Below are positions 27,596-34,853 of a stretch of 64,000 nucleotides of DNA, one piece after another. Below the pieces are notes generated by a model. It did no database searches and had not been told where the DNA came from. It saw only the letters and a list, made by a program, of their open reading frames with translations. The position numbers and the translations under genes are program-made. The stretch's first letter is position 1. Every line of letters begins with the position of its first letter. The stretch comes from Nitrospiria bacterium (lineage in GTDB: Bacteria > Nitrospirota > Nitrospiria > DASWJH01): positions 1 to 64,000 of the forward strand of contig DASWJH010000018.1 in assembly GCA_036397255.1 (NCBI GenBank). The letters run 5' to 3'.

Positions 27596-28138
27596 CTAAC
27601 TTCCAACGTCGTTGGGGTAAAAATTTATCAAATTTCGATCCTGCCCCATGGTCCAGATATCGTCTGTGGGATCATCGTCTAAATTCCCAATCGCCCCCGC
27701 GGTATAGGCGGTCCGGGAAGCGGTACTTGCTGGAAGGTCACCCGCTTCATACTGGGTTCCATTGCTTTTTCTCATACTTACTAATTGTGAGGCTGGCAAA
27801 ACCGCATCGGCAGAATTTCGCCCTGCCGCCACACCCGAACCTCCCAAAGCCCCCCCCGGATCGGGGGCGTCTGTCAAAAATCCATAATCATATCGGGGGG
27901 TCCCGGAGGGCAACCACCCTATAATAAATAAATCCGTAGTATAAGACCCATATTCTGCATTGAATGATTCTAGTGCGGTATGAAGGGATCCTAAGTTTGC
28001 TTTGACCTCCGCCTGTCTAGCTTTGGCCTGAAATTTAAGGAAATTGGGGATGGCAATGGCGGCTAAAATTCCAATAATGGCAACCACAATCATCAACTCG
28101 ATTAGGGTGAATCCTTTTTTTTGTAAAAGCAATCTCAT
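27596..28138 (-). CDS. Type IV pilin-like protein (second tandem copy)
   Basis: 180 aa. A short leader ending KKG is cut before FTLIELMIVVAIIGILAAIA, the class III signal/N-terminal helix with Glu5. The C-terminal part has YTAGAIGNLDDDPTDDIWTM, close in pattern to the FFAGARGNADNEATFDDW region of Myxococcus PilA. It follows the first pilin by 66 nt across a strong hairpin and may be made at a lower level. Likely a second major pilin or a minor pilin. Confidence 0.9.
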   Translation of the reverse strand: MRLLLQKKGFTLIELMIVVAIIGILAAIAIPNFLKFQAKARQAEVKANLGSLHTALESFNAEYGSYTTDLFIIGWLPSGTPRYDYGFLTDAPDPGGALGGSGVAAGRNSADAVLPASQLVSMRKSNGTQYEAGDLPASTASRTAYTAGAIGNLDDDPTDDIWTMGQDRNLINFYPNDVGS

Positions 28139-28150
28139 ATGGACACCTTA

Positions 28151-28190
28151 AAAAGAAAGGGGAAGGTTTTTAAAAATCCACCTTCCCCTT
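28151..28190 (-). terminator. Terminator between the two pilin genes
   Basis: An 11-bp perfect stem AAGGGGAAGGT/ACCTTCCCCTT (28157-28167 with 28180-28190) is followed on the minus strand by TTTCTTTTT. It lies 14 nt after the first pilin stop, so it should reduce read-through into the second pilin. Confidence 0.8.
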
Positions 28191-28203
28191 CTTTCTTTTT
28201 TAA

Positions 28204-28731
28204 TTACTGAGATACGTCGTTAGTCACATTGGTTTGGACCCGAGTGGCCGTCATGGTCCACTGATCATCAGTGACATCGTTATCCACGTTTCCTACGGCC
28301 CCCGCGGTATAGAACGTCGCACTGGCGGTACTTGCAGGAAGGTCCCCATTGCCATAGGGCGTACCTGTACTGTCATTCATGTTGGTGATTCGGCAAGCAG
28401 CATTAGCCGCACAAATTCCGCTCACCAACGTGTCCTTAGTGGTAGCGGTACCACCAAACTCCGTCAAAAAACCATACAGGTAACGAGGAGAGCCGGACGG
28501 ACCCCACCCAATGGCAATCAGGTCTGTCACATAGGTGGAAAACTCAGCCCTATAAGACTCTTCAGCCGTAAACATCCCTCCTAGGTTTGTTTTAACCTCT
28601 GCCTGACGGGATTTGGCCTGGAATTTTAAGAAGTTTGGAATGGCGATGGCCGCCAGAATTCCGATGATCGCAACCACGATCATTAACTCAATCAGTGTAA
28701 AACCTTTTTTACCTTTAAGAACTTTAAACAT
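28204..28731 (-). CDS. pilA: Type IV major pilin (PilA-like)
   Basis: 175 aa. The start is ATG at 28731, 6-8 nt after AAAGGAGG; an upstream in-frame ATG (28767) would give a 12-residue extension with no Shine-Dalgarno. The short basic leader ends KKG, then FTLIELMIVVAIIGILAAIA. The C-terminal FYTAGAVGNVDNDVTDDQWT matches the Myxococcus PilA pattern. It is transcribed from a well-formed sigma-54 promoter and followed by a terminator, as expected for an abundant major pilin. The machinery genes (pilB, pilT, pilD) are not in this window. Confidence 0.92.
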   Translation of the reverse strand: MFKVLKGKKGFTLIELMIVVAIIGILAAIAIPNFLKFQAKSRQAEVKTNLGGMFTAEESYRAEFSTYVTDLIAIGWGPSGSPRYLYGFLTEFGGTATTKDTLVSGICAANAACRITNMNDSTGTPYGNGDLPASTASATFYTAGAVGNVDNDVTDDQWTMTATRVQTNVTNDVSQ

Positions 28732-28820
28732 CGAAACCTCCTTTTTTTCGTTGTTATCCTTCTCCATCTGGAAGCCGAATAAAAGGCAACCTAAAAAACG
28801 GATCGTTGTCCCGTATAAAT

Positions 28821-28837
28821 AGCAGGAATGATGCCAG
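28821..28837 (-). promoter_or_regulatory. Sigma-54 (-24/-12) promoter of pilA
   Basis: The minus strand reads CTGGCATCATTCCTGCT, with GG at -24 and GC at -12 spaced exactly as in the sigma-54 consensus YTGGCACG-N4-TTGCW. The start site would fall near 28810, giving an 80-nt leader before the ATG. Pilin genes in many bacteria use sigma-54 with PilR. Confidence 0.75.
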
Positions 28838-28934
28838 CGAAATGGGACCCACAGACCTACAGAATTTCATATAATTATCAATGACTTATTGTAGATTAGG
28901 GATTTGAGACAAAATCAATCAGTAAACATAAAAC

Positions 28935-28959
28935 GTCACAATCAAAAGGTTTTGGTGAC
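28935..28959. promoter_or_regulatory. Candidate activator site upstream of the pilA promoter
   Basis: GTCAC and GTGAC flank a perfect CAAAAGGTTTTG palindrome, about 100-115 bp upstream of the -24 box, the usual enhancer distance for sigma-54 activators. On the minus strand the neighbouring bases give GTGTCAC and ATGTCA, resembling the (C/G)TGTC core reported for PilR. Inferred site. Confidence 0.45.
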
Positions 28960-29002
28960 ACTTTTTGACATTTTGGGCTATAAATTTTAGAAAAAAACTT
29001 TC

Positions 29003-29025
29003 AAAAAAATAAGGGTTTGGCCCTT
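29003..29025 (-). terminator. Probable terminator after the methyltransferase gene
   Basis: The minus strand reads AAGGG-CCAAA-CCCTT followed by ATTTTTTT. A competing hairpin GGCCCTTTAAGGGCC (29019-29033) overlaps it. The stretch 29034-29242, between this and the methyltransferase stop, shows no gene or clear signal. Confidence 0.5.
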
Positions 29026-29242
29026 TAAGGGCCCCATAAATCCATTTTCTTATAGATTCATTTAAAAAGAACTTTTTTCAAACAAAAAAATCCATGGAAA
29101 GGAGATGAGTAATAAGGCTTTTAAGGGGAGGGAGACACTTTTTGGTCATATCTCTGATAACATACGTTCATATTTCTTTTTATAAATGGGGTTTATTAAA
29201 GGTTGGACCGAAGGGATAGAAACAGATCTTGTTGGGCCGGGA

Positions 29243-30079
29243 CTATTTTTTGGCTATAAAAAATATGACTTTAAATGGTTCTGAAGGGATAGGATTCTTT
29301 TTAAGAACAGTGATATCTTTAAAGCCGATATCTTTACACATCTGAAGAAGGTCGTTTTCAAATGGCCAGAAAGAAGTGGGTTGAAGACCGGAATTAATAT
29401 TGACCTGGGCCCCTTCACTATATACTTTACCTCGATAGGTTCCAAATTCTGTAGAAAGTTCTATTACCTGGGCAGTGGGAAAAGGGGAGGCTTCATCCGC
29501 ATAGTGGGTTGCCAAAAGGAGCACATCGGTCATCTGACTCAAACGGTTGAGTAACAAATGGGGATCATCTAAGTGGTAAAGGATCCCCGCTACCAAAGCC
29601 ATATCAAATGTTCCATACTTTTCTTGGGAGATTTTTCTCACATCATCCAGATAAAATTTGGCTTCCTCCAAACCGTAAAGGTTTTTGATCACACAACATT
29701 TAATGAAATTTTCAGGCCTCCCCTCGATGGCTGTCACTTTGCGGGCACCCATTTGACATAATTTTAACGTGTTCCCACCCTCCAAGGGCCCCAACTCCAG
29801 AATCGATAAATCTTTCACATTAAAGAAATTTTGAATTTCGGGAAGATTCAGGGGGGAAATTCTCTCCCTTGAATAATCGGTTTCCCCCCCGTAAGCACTT
29901 CCTTCTATTTCAAATCGGGTTTGCCAAAAAGGAAAATATTGAAAAATGCGTCCATAACCGAATGGGTCCCCATTTTTTTGAGAATTTTGTAATTCGTTGA
30001 ATGAATGACGAACCCGTGTTTGAGTAAACTTTAGGATTTCATGTAAATTCCCTAAAATAGCCTTTCCCCACCTTCCCAA
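29243..30079 (-). CDS. Class I SAM-dependent methyltransferase
   Basis: 278 aa. Motif I ILELGPLEGGNTLKL (residues 95-109) with acidic AIEGRPENF, then MALVAGILYHLDDPHLLLNR (post-motif II/III), resembles the DUF1698/CmoB-like and generic Methyltransf_23 groups. It lies alone between the pilin region and the tRNA-Ala locus, with a terminator on each side, so it is probably a separate unit. Substrate unknown. Confidence 0.8.
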   Translation of the reverse strand: MGRWGKAILGNLHEILKFTQTRVRHSFNELQNSQKNGDPFGYGRIFQYFPFWQTRFEIEGSAYGGETDYSRERISPLNLPEIQNFFNVKDLSILELGPLEGGNTLKLCQMGARKVTAIEGRPENFIKCCVIKNLYGLEEAKFYLDDVRKISQEKYGTFDMALVAGILYHLDDPHLLLNRLSQMTDVLLLATHYADEASPFPTAQVIELSTEFGTYRGKVYSEGAQVNINSGLQPTSFWPFENDLLQMCKDIGFKDITVLKKNPIPSEPFKVIFFIAKK

Positions 30080-30260
30080 ACGCCCCTCCTGTCTCCTTCC
30101 CTATTTCTAAAATTTCTTCAAAATTCCTACTTTAAAAATTTTCTTTACGATTTACCCTAGGACCAAAATATCACAATGATTTATCTTTGCAATACATAGG
30201 ATCATTTTTTCTTGTTCCTTTTTTAGCGTTCCCTTTTCCTCATTTGGCCTTCGTCTCCCA

Positions 30261-30289
30261 AAATTAAAATGCCCTCGAAAAGAGGGCAT
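30261..30289 (-). terminator. Rho-independent terminator of the tRNA-Ala unit
   Basis: The stem ATGCCCTC/GAGGGCAT (30269-30276 with 30282-30289), with a 5-nt loop, is followed on the minus strand by TTTAATTT. It ends transcription coming from the tRNA-Ala region. Confidence 0.75.
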
Positions 30290-30305
30290 CAATAAAAAGA
30301 ATACC

Positions 30306-30323
30306 TGGTGGAGCGGAAGGGGA
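30306..30323 (-). pseudogene. Detached 3' end of a tRNA-Ala gene (last 18 nt with CCA)
   Basis: The 18 bases are identical to the 3' end of the intact tRNA-Ala at 30518-30535 (T-stem 3' strand, acceptor, discriminator and CCA). The sequence before it on the minus strand no longer forms a T-loop or anticodon arm. It is read as the 3' remnant of the tRNA gene into which a cassette was inserted. Confidence 0.75.
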
Positions 30324-30517
30324 ATCTCACACGCTCGTTTCTAGTGAACTCGCTTTCCCCAGGGGGCCAGCCCCCTAGGGCGTCCTGAAAATTCCAGGAC
30401 TGTGACCCCCGAAGAATAAGGGAGCCTCTCCCCTAAAACTCCTCGTTCGATCCCCCTCTACAATAATGTACTCAAATTGGGGGTAAGAAGTTGTTTTCCG
30501 GAATTGGGAAAAATGGA
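30324..30517 (-). other. Hairpin-rich segment between intact tRNA-Ala and its 3' remnant
   Basis: About 195 bp with no believable protein. Hairpins seen are AGGGGG/CCCCCT (30361-30376), GTCCTG/CAGGAC (30382-30400) and GGGAG/CTCCC (30420-30432). Near 30445-30455 the minus strand reads GGGGATCGAAC, matching in inverted orientation the T-arm complement of the tRNA. It may be a structured RNA, an old foldback element or the arm of the inserted cassette. Confidence 0.5.
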
Positions 30518-30583
<66 letters not shown>

Positions 30584-30593
<10 letters not shown>

Positions 30594-30862
30594 ACATTAA
30601 AACCACGAACTAATTCCTGAGGAAAGTTTGTTATTAAGCCTAGTCGTTTCTCCCGACCAGTCCCACTTTTAAAATATTTCTCCCTTGAAATTGCTTCTTC
30701 TCGCGTCTCAAATTTCTCGGAGTAAACAAGTTTGTATGGCTTCCATCCCTTTAACGAAGCAGTCCCCCCTGACCAATGTTCTTTTAAGCGCCGCTCCAAG
30801 TCATTCGTATGTCCAACATAAAAACGATTATTTCGAATCGACTTCAAAATATTAACATACAT
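30584..30862 (-). CDS. Small GIY-YIG nuclease-domain protein next to tRNA-Ala
   Basis: 92 aa. MYVNILKS gives the GIY strand, RFYVGHTNDLERRLKEH the YIG strand and the conserved Arg, and EEAISREKYFKSGTGREKRL the C-terminal helix with the conserved Glu. This is the stand-alone UvrC-like COG2827 group. ATG at 30862 is chosen because a longer frame would translate tRNA sequence. The ATG directly follows nt 38 of a broken tRNA-Ala, and its TAG stop is nt 8-10 of the intact tRNA-Ala. A homing-type role is inferred from this context. Confidence 0.85.
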
Positions 30863-30916
30863 CTGCGAACCAGCCGCTCCCTGCCTGCCGGCAGGTCCCA
30901 ACTGAGCTACCGCCCC
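30863..30916 (-). pseudogene. 5' half of a second tRNA-Ala gene, interrupted in the D-loop
   Basis: Reading from 30916, nt 1-21 (with the flanking base, 22 nt) are identical to the intact tRNA-Ala. Then comes a 16-bp palindrome (30880-30895), then 17 nt aligning to tRNA nt 22-38 (GAGCG, stem GCTGG, loop TTCGCAG). The GIY-YIG ATG follows at once. The different anticodon stem shows it is the remnant of a distinct tRNA-Ala allele, not a recent copy of the downstream gene. Confidence 0.75.
30880..30895. repeat. 16-bp GC palindrome inserted in the tRNA remnant D-loop
   Basis: CCTGCCTGCCGGCAGG sits exactly between tRNA nt 21 and 22 and equals bases 6631-6646 of the REP-like element. Confidence 0.85.
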
Positions 30917-30963
30917 ATACCAATTCAATATACTCTTATCTCTCCAGGGTAACTCCAACCTCT

Positions 30964-31440
30964 TCAATACCGAAAACCTGAAGGGTTTTTTCGAAGAATA
31001 ACTCCAAAATACCGGTTTAAAAAATGATGCCGCGAAAAAAGGCTTAGCAAGGGGCGCCTTCTTTTTCCCAAGCGTTTTAATTCAACCAATATCCCCGTGT
31101 GCCGGGGCTCCATTTGGAGGCCCTGGTAAAATGTTTTGATGGCTTTCGGCTTTTGTCCGCGCAATAGGTAGACCCTTCCCAAATTCAAAAAATGATCTCC
31201 CTTGGGCTCCCCTCTTGAAACAACTTTCCGGCATAGCTGGAGGCCTTCCTCAATTTCACCCTGAACATAGGCGAGGGTATATCCATAAAATGAAATTAAA
31301 TCCAATGGAATGACATCGGAGTTTTTCTCTACCCTAGCAAAAGCTTTCTCAAAGCAATAATGGGCTTCTTCCGGCTTACCTTCTTTAAGGTAAAGGCGCC
31401 CCAATTGAATATACTCTTCACCCTTCCCAACCTCACCCAT
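30964..31440 (-). CDS. TPR-repeat protein
   Basis: 158 aa. TPR units are visible at YIQLGRLYLKEGKPEEAHYC, GDHFLNLGRVYLLRGQKPKA and KTFYQGLQMEPRH. A basic C-terminal tail (RRRPLLSLFSRHHFLNRYFG) follows. There is no signal peptide, so it is a cytoplasmic scaffold protein. It overlaps the zinc-ribbon/YbjQ gene upstream by 8 bp, forming an operon with purM-purN. Function unknown. Confidence 0.78.
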   Translation of the reverse strand: MGEVGKGEEYIQLGRLYLKEGKPEEAHYCFEKAFARVEKNSDVIPLDLISFYGYTLAYVQGEIEEGLQLCRKVVSRGEPKGDHFLNLGRVYLLRGQKPKAIKTFYQGLQMEPRHTGILVELKRLGKRRRPLLSLFSRHHFLNRYFGVILRKNPSGFRY

Positions 31441-32278
31441 GACCTTTAACCCCTTGGGATTCTTTCGGAGGACCCCCTGTCTGAACCGCTGTTCCCATTA
31501 CGTGAACCACCAAAATTTCTTTTTTAAACTGCTCATACTGAAACCGGACACCCACTATGGCATTGGCATTCAATTTTACCGCTTCTATTTTTAGATCACT
31601 GGTAGCGATGGCGATGGCCTTATTCAGAAGATCTTGAAATGAGGTATTTCGAAGTCCACCCACCTCTTTGATGGATGATAAAATAGTTTCAAGAGAATCC
31701 AATTTGATTGCAGCATCGGCATGAACCAACCCGCGGTAGAAATGGATCTTCTCCCCTTCAAGGGTTTCAGTGGTTGTGACCAAGACCTCCTGAAGTTTCT
31801 GCAAGCTCATAGAAAGGGGAGATTCTTTCCCGTCCTGTGGCCTCCGAACTTTAAAAGAAACGCTTTTCCTCTCCTCAACTTCAAAACCCCTTTGAGGATC
31901 TTCTTTTTCTTCCGGGTGAAGGCTTACTGAAACGCCTTCTTGGTAAGGGGTAGTGAGCTCGTCTGCCTGAATTTCTTTTTCTTTTATTTCTATTTTTTTT
32001 ACCTCTTTTACTTCCCTTTCTGGTTCAATATTTTTTGGGGTTTCCTGAGGTTTTGGATTTTCCTTCAAAGGCGAGATTGGCAACCCTTGGTTTTGTTGAT
32101 GTTTCGGAATAATCTTTTCTGGAGCACCTTTTGGGCTTATCTCTCGAACGGGTTTGGGTTTTTTCCATCCTTGTTCGATTCCTTGGGGCGAAGGGGGTGA
32201 GACTGATTTCAGTAGGGTGTGACATTCGCCACAAACATTTCCTTCTTGTTGGTTATACCCACAATTGGGACAAAGCAT
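31433..32278 (-). CDS. Zinc-ribbon protein with C-terminal YbjQ/UPF0145-like domain
   Basis: 281 aa. An N-terminal zinc ribbon (CPNCGYNQQEGNVCGECH, residues 3-20) is followed by a long charged, Pro/Glu/Lys-rich linker (25-160). The C-terminal 110 residues (LVTTTETLEGEKIHFYRGLV, LNANAIVGVRFQYEQF) match the pentamer-forming YbjQ family, sometimes called heavy-metal binding. It lies 2 nt after purN. The domain pairing is unusual; the function is not known. Confidence 0.78.
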   Translation of the reverse strand: MLCPNCGYNQQEGNVCGECHTLLKSVSPPSPQGIEQGWKKPKPVREISPKGAPEKIIPKHQQNQGLPISPLKENPKPQETPKNIEPEREVKEVKKIEIKEKEIQADELTTPYQEGVSVSLHPEEKEDPQRGFEVEERKSVSFKVRRPQDGKESPLSMSLQKLQEVLVTTTETLEGEKIHFYRGLVHADAAIKLDSLETILSSIKEVGGLRNTSFQDLLNKAIAIATSDLKIEAVKLNANAIVGVRFQYEQFKKEILVVHVMGTAVQTGGPPKESQGVKGHG

Positions 32279-32280
32279 CT

Positions 32281-32946
32281 CTACCCACAGGTTAATGGGT
32301 TAGCAAGGGTCATTTCTTTCTGGTGACTAAAATCCTGGACGAAAACTTGCCGACCTTCAACATTGATCCTTCCTTCTGCAAACCACTGTATCGCCAGAGG
32401 ATAAATCCGATGCTCTTGGTCGAGAATCCGGGAAGATAAGCTTTCTTCCGTATCATCCGGAAATACGGGGACAGCCGCTTGGACAATAATGGGGCCGCCA
32501 TCCATTTCTTCTTCTACTAAGTGTACCGTACAACCGGAAATTCGAACACCATAATCAAGGGCCTGTTTTTGGGCTTTAAGCCCTCGAAAGGCTGGAAGGA
32601 TTGAAGGATGAATATTGATTATTCGGTTTTTAAAAGCCTGGATAAGAACCGTGGATAAAAGTCTTCGATAACCCGCAAGGACAACCAGATCCACATGAGA
32701 GCTCTCCAAAATCTTTACAAGAGCCCGTTCATGGGCTTCCCGACTCCCAAACGAAGAGGCTTCGACACACACATTTTGTACATTCAATTTTTTTGCTCGT
32801 TCAAGAGCCTCCACCTCAGGACGGTCACTAATGACAACATTCACATTTGCCAAAAGGCTCCCCTTCCCAATCGCATCCAAAATGGCTTGGAAATTACTCC
32901 CGCGTCCAGAAACCAAAATCCCTAACCCTATTCGTTCCTTAACCAT
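32281..32946 (-). CDS. purN: Phosphoribosylglycinamide formyltransferase 1
   Basis: Formylates GAR to FGAR with 10-formyl-THF, step 3 of purine synthesis. GLGILVSGRGSNFQAIL is the phosphate-binding N-terminus. The catalytic His/Asn region is NIHPSILPAFRG and the folate loop VEEEMDGGPIIVQAAVPV holds the conserved Asp. ATG at 32946 is chosen because it gives the usual N-terminus and overlaps the purM stop by 8 bp; the longer frame adds 12 residues. Confidence 0.94.
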   Translation of the reverse strand: MVKERIGLGILVSGRGSNFQAILDAIGKGSLLANVNVVISDRPEVEALERAKKLNVQNVCVEASSFGSREAHERALVKILESSHVDLVVLAGYRRLLSTVLIQAFKNRIINIHPSILPAFRGLKAQKQALDYGVRISGCTVHLVEEEMDGGPIIVQAAVPVFPDDTEESLSSRILDQEHRIYPLAIQWFAEGRINVEGRQVFVQDFSHQKEMTLANPLTCG

Positions 32947-33979
32947 AACAAACCTGACCCGAACCTTCGGAAATTTTCCCAATCAAAAAAGCCTTTTCTC
33001 CCAGACCTTTTGCGGCCTTTAACATCCCCTCTTCCACTCCACCGGGAACCACCATGATCAACCCTATCCCCATATTAAATACCCGAAACATTTCTGTTTC
33101 CGATAGCTCTCCTTTTTCCGAAAGAAAACCAAAAATGGAGGGGGTTTCCCAAGACTCCCGACGGATGACTGCTGATAACCCTTTGGGTAGGATACGGGGA
33201 ACGTTTTCAGTTAACCCTCCCCCCGTAATATGGGCAATTCCTTTGACCGGGAACTCACTCACCAATTTTAAAACGGATTTTACGTAGATTCGGGTAGGGG
33301 TCATGAGTTCCTCACCTAGGTTTTTTTTTAGTTCAGGGACAAACCCATCCAAGGGCATTTTTAACTGTTCCAACAAAAGTTTACGAACCAAAGAAAACCC
33401 ATTACTATGCAATCCGGAGGAAGCAAAACCAATTATTTGATCCCCCGCTTTAATGCTCCGACCATTAATCATCTTTTCTTTGTCAACCACCCCGACACAA
33501 AAACCCGCTAAATCAAACTCCCCTTCCTGATAAAAAGAAGGCATTTCGGCAGTTTCCCCACCTAAAAGTGAACAGCCCGCTTGTTTACATCCCTCCACAA
33601 TTCCCTTCATAACTTCTAAAGACTGTTCCGCTTCTAATTTTCCTACGGAAAGGTAATCTAAAAAAAAGAGCGGCTCTGCACCCACCACAGCCACATCGTT
33701 AACACACATGGCAACGAGATCAATTCCAATGGTATTGTATTGATTTAGCAGAAAGGAAAGTTTTAATTTCGTTCCAACCCCATCGGTCCCCGAAACCAAA
33801 ACAGGTTGACGATACTTTTTGAGGTCCAGGCAAAAAAGCCCTCCGAACCCACCTATATCCGATAGGACTTCGGGCCGGTGGGTTTCACGGACTAGGGGGG
33901 TGAGCATTTTAACAAATTTATTTCCTTCGTCGATATTGACGCCGGCCCGCTGATAATCCAATGGACTTTTTTCCACCAT
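32939..33979 (-). CDS. purM: Phosphoribosylformylglycinamidine cyclo-ligase (AIR synthetase)
   Basis: 346 aa. Closes FGAM to AIR using ATP, step 5 of purine synthesis. Seen are DYQRAGVNIDEG at the N-terminus, SGTDGVGTKLKLSF (ATP/substrate), GGETAEMP, SSGLHSNGFSLVRK and ITGGGLTENVPRIL. ATG at 33979 gives the normal N-terminus; a TTG at 34048 would add 23 residues not usual for the family. The purM-purN order is common in bacteria. Confidence 0.93.
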   Translation of the reverse strand: MVEKSPLDYQRAGVNIDEGNKFVKMLTPLVRETHRPEVLSDIGGFGGLFCLDLKKYRQPVLVSGTDGVGTKLKLSFLLNQYNTIGIDLVAMCVNDVAVVGAEPLFFLDYLSVGKLEAEQSLEVMKGIVEGCKQAGCSLLGGETAEMPSFYQEGEFDLAGFCVGVVDKEKMINGRSIKAGDQIIGFASSGLHSNGFSLVRKLLLEQLKMPLDGFVPELKKNLGEELMTPTRIYVKSVLKLVSEFPVKGIAHITGGGLTENVPRILPKGLSAVIRRESWETPSIFGFLSEKGELSETEMFRVFNMGIGLIMVVPGGVEEGMLKAAKGLGEKAFLIGKISEGSGQVCYG

Positions 33980-34065
33980 GGGTGCATCATAACTCAAAAA
34001 CCCACATCCGTCAAACGGTCCGGCAGGGCCAAAACTTATATTTTTCAAGAGATAAGGTAAAAAAA

Positions 34066-34806
34066 TTACTCTGAATCATCCCTAGTTTCCTTCAATCGAC
34101 CCAAAGCAAATTTGGCTGCTTGTTGCTCCGCTTCTTTCTTACTTCGCCCTCTCCCTTGACCAAAGAGTTTTCCTTTAATACGTAATTCCACTTCAAATTC
34201 TTTACAATGGTCTGGCCCTGCTTCCTCCACCAACCGGTAGACTGGCAGCACTTCAAAATTTCTCTGGGAAAACTCTTGAAGGTCAGTTTTATAATCCCTG
34301 GACCCATCATGCAATTGGGAATGAAGCTGGCCCAAATCGAATGTTGCCAATATAAAGGACCTCACTTTTTCCAACCCCCCATCCAGAAAAATGGCTGCAA
34401 TAATAGCTTCCAAGGTATTGGCCAAAATAGAATCTTTTGCTCTTCCCCCAGTTAATTCCTCTCCCCGACCTAATCGTATATAAGATCCCAGATCCCACCG
34501 ATGAGCAACGGAGGCCAAAAAGGGTTCACTGACTATTCTGGCCTTTCGCTTTGAAAGCTCTCCTTCTTGAGAAGTTGGAAAATGGAAGATCAGATACTCA
34601 CGGATGACCAAATCCAAAACAGCATCCCCTAAAAATTCCAACCGTTCATTGTCAGGGGAGGAGGATTCTCTAAACTCGTTGAGAAACGACTTATGAGTGA
34701 TGGCCTCTTCGAGGAGGGATACATTGTGAAAAGAATGCTTTAAAAAATTTTGAAGGGTTAATAAAAGGTCCCTGGACATGTTGGTCTGATTGCTCCTCTG
34801 TAACAT
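34066..34806 (-). CDS. rnc: Ribonuclease III
   Basis: 246 aa. The signature NERLEFLGDAVLDLVI with catalytic Glu and Asp, and the second acidic site ANTLEAIIAAIFLDGG, form the dsRNA nuclease domain (1-155). The dsRBD (160-240) ends in GRGRSKKEAEQQAAKFAL. It cuts rRNA precursors and structured mRNAs. Its position right after fabF matches the fab-rnc order of many bacteria. Met10 (34779) preceded by AGAGGAG is an alternative start. Confidence 0.95.
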   Translation of the reverse strand: MLQRSNQTNMSRDLLLTLQNFLKHSFHNVSLLEEAITHKSFLNEFRESSSPDNERLEFLGDAVLDLVIREYLIFHFPTSQEGELSKRKARIVSEPFLASVAHRWDLGSYIRLGRGEELTGGRAKDSILANTLEAIIAAIFLDGGLEKVRSFILATFDLGQLHSQLHDGSRDYKTDLQEFSQRNFEVLPVYRLVEEAGPDHCKEFEVELRIKGKLFGQGRGRSKKEAEQQAAKFALGRLKETRDDSE

Positions 34807-34853
34807 TTAACCAATGAACATTCACATCAACCTTGCCAACAGGGTTGATCAGG

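Noticed and set aside
30324-30517. tmRNA or SRP RNA in the structured spacer
   Set aside because: No tag-peptide frame, no tmRNA 5' end and no SRP GGAA/AGCAGCC tetraloop region are present.
30863-30967. N-terminal extension of the GIY-YIG frame (to 30967)
   Set aside because: Residues VAQLGPAGRQG are translated tRNA and palindrome sequence; the family starts at MYV (30862).
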